A stretch of DNA of 12,554 bases from Cyanobacteria bacterium UBA11372 (GTDB lineage: Bacteria > Cyanobacteriota > Cyanobacteriia > Cyanobacteriales > Aerosakkonemataceae), in contig DNGG01000225.1 in NCBI GenBank assembly GCA_003486675.1, forward strand, positions 375 to 12,928, given 5' to 3'. Positions 12,408 through 12,554 of this stretch are shown one piece after another. A program made the position numbers and the translations under genes. Within the stretch, counting starts at the first letter, position 1, and each line of letters opens with the position of its first letter. Under the pieces are notes generated by a model. The model was not told where the DNA came from. It saw only the letters and a program-made list of their open reading frames with translations, and ran no database searches.

Positions 12408-12554
12408 GCCTCCTTGTATGTAACTAGCAACTTGAGTTACCTATAAACATTGGGCGTTGCTAATAGCTGAAAACTCACAGCTAATACCAATTACCCTTGA
12501 TATCATGTCCGGTCGATTACCCATAATCAGACGCCGGGACACGGCACGATTAAC

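Overview
The window looks like chromosomal DNA of a filamentous cyanobacterium. The HIP1 octamer GCGATCGC recurs throughout, the protein set is typically cyanobacterial (DUF760, DUF6439, a SpoIID/LytB-like secreted protein, a chloroplast-related membrane protein, a group 2 sigma factor), and the gene spacers are full of short repeats. An Oscillatoriales-type organism (Microcoleus/Oscillatoria relatives) is a guess from general appearance, not something the sequence proves.

Layout. 1-554 (minus) is the N-terminal part of RNase Z, cut by the window edge. 639-3830 is an accessory block of small genes of toxin-antitoxin or conflict type. It holds a VapB-like antitoxin without a toxin, a DUF6883/DUF4926 pair overlapping by ATGA, a DUF433 gene without its usual partner, a 36-nt remnant of a UPF0175 gene, an intact UPF0175/DUF3368 (PIN-like) pair overlapping by GTGA, a leucine-rich-repeat protein made of almost identical 69-bp units, and a small membrane-anchored tail that looks like the end of a larger gene. 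The DUF433 and LRR genes share an almost identical upstream element. 3831-4386 is a gene-free stretch with two 67-nt repeat copies.

From 4387 on, the genes look like ordinary cyanobacterial core or widely conserved genes: the SpoIID/LytB-like protein (plus), a short DUF4177-like protein (plus), a shared hairpin terminator, the three-segment membrane protein with two winged-helix-like modules (minus), an RsbW-like ATPase (plus), DUF6439 (minus), a coiled-coil/TM protein (plus), a group 2 sigma-70 factor (plus), DUF760 (plus) with a strong intrinsic terminator, and a MutT-type Nudix hydrolase (plus). There are no tRNA or rRNA genes, CRISPR arrays or recognisable transposases.

The spacers are the second point of interest. 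They carry several repeat families: the 67-nt GGGGCACGGCA/TGCCGTGCCC repeat, an 8-bp tandem family present at two loci in opposite orientation, a 49-bp direct repeat enclosing a double hairpin, a nested palindrome near 9622-9690, and the 7-bp TTGGTAA tandem typical of cyanobacteria. The best candidates for something undescribed are the DUF6883/DUF4926 module, and the scarred TA/LRR block with its shared leader, which suggests modular gain and loss of small conflict genes. All functional statements rest on reading the sequence and remembered family features; no searches were run.
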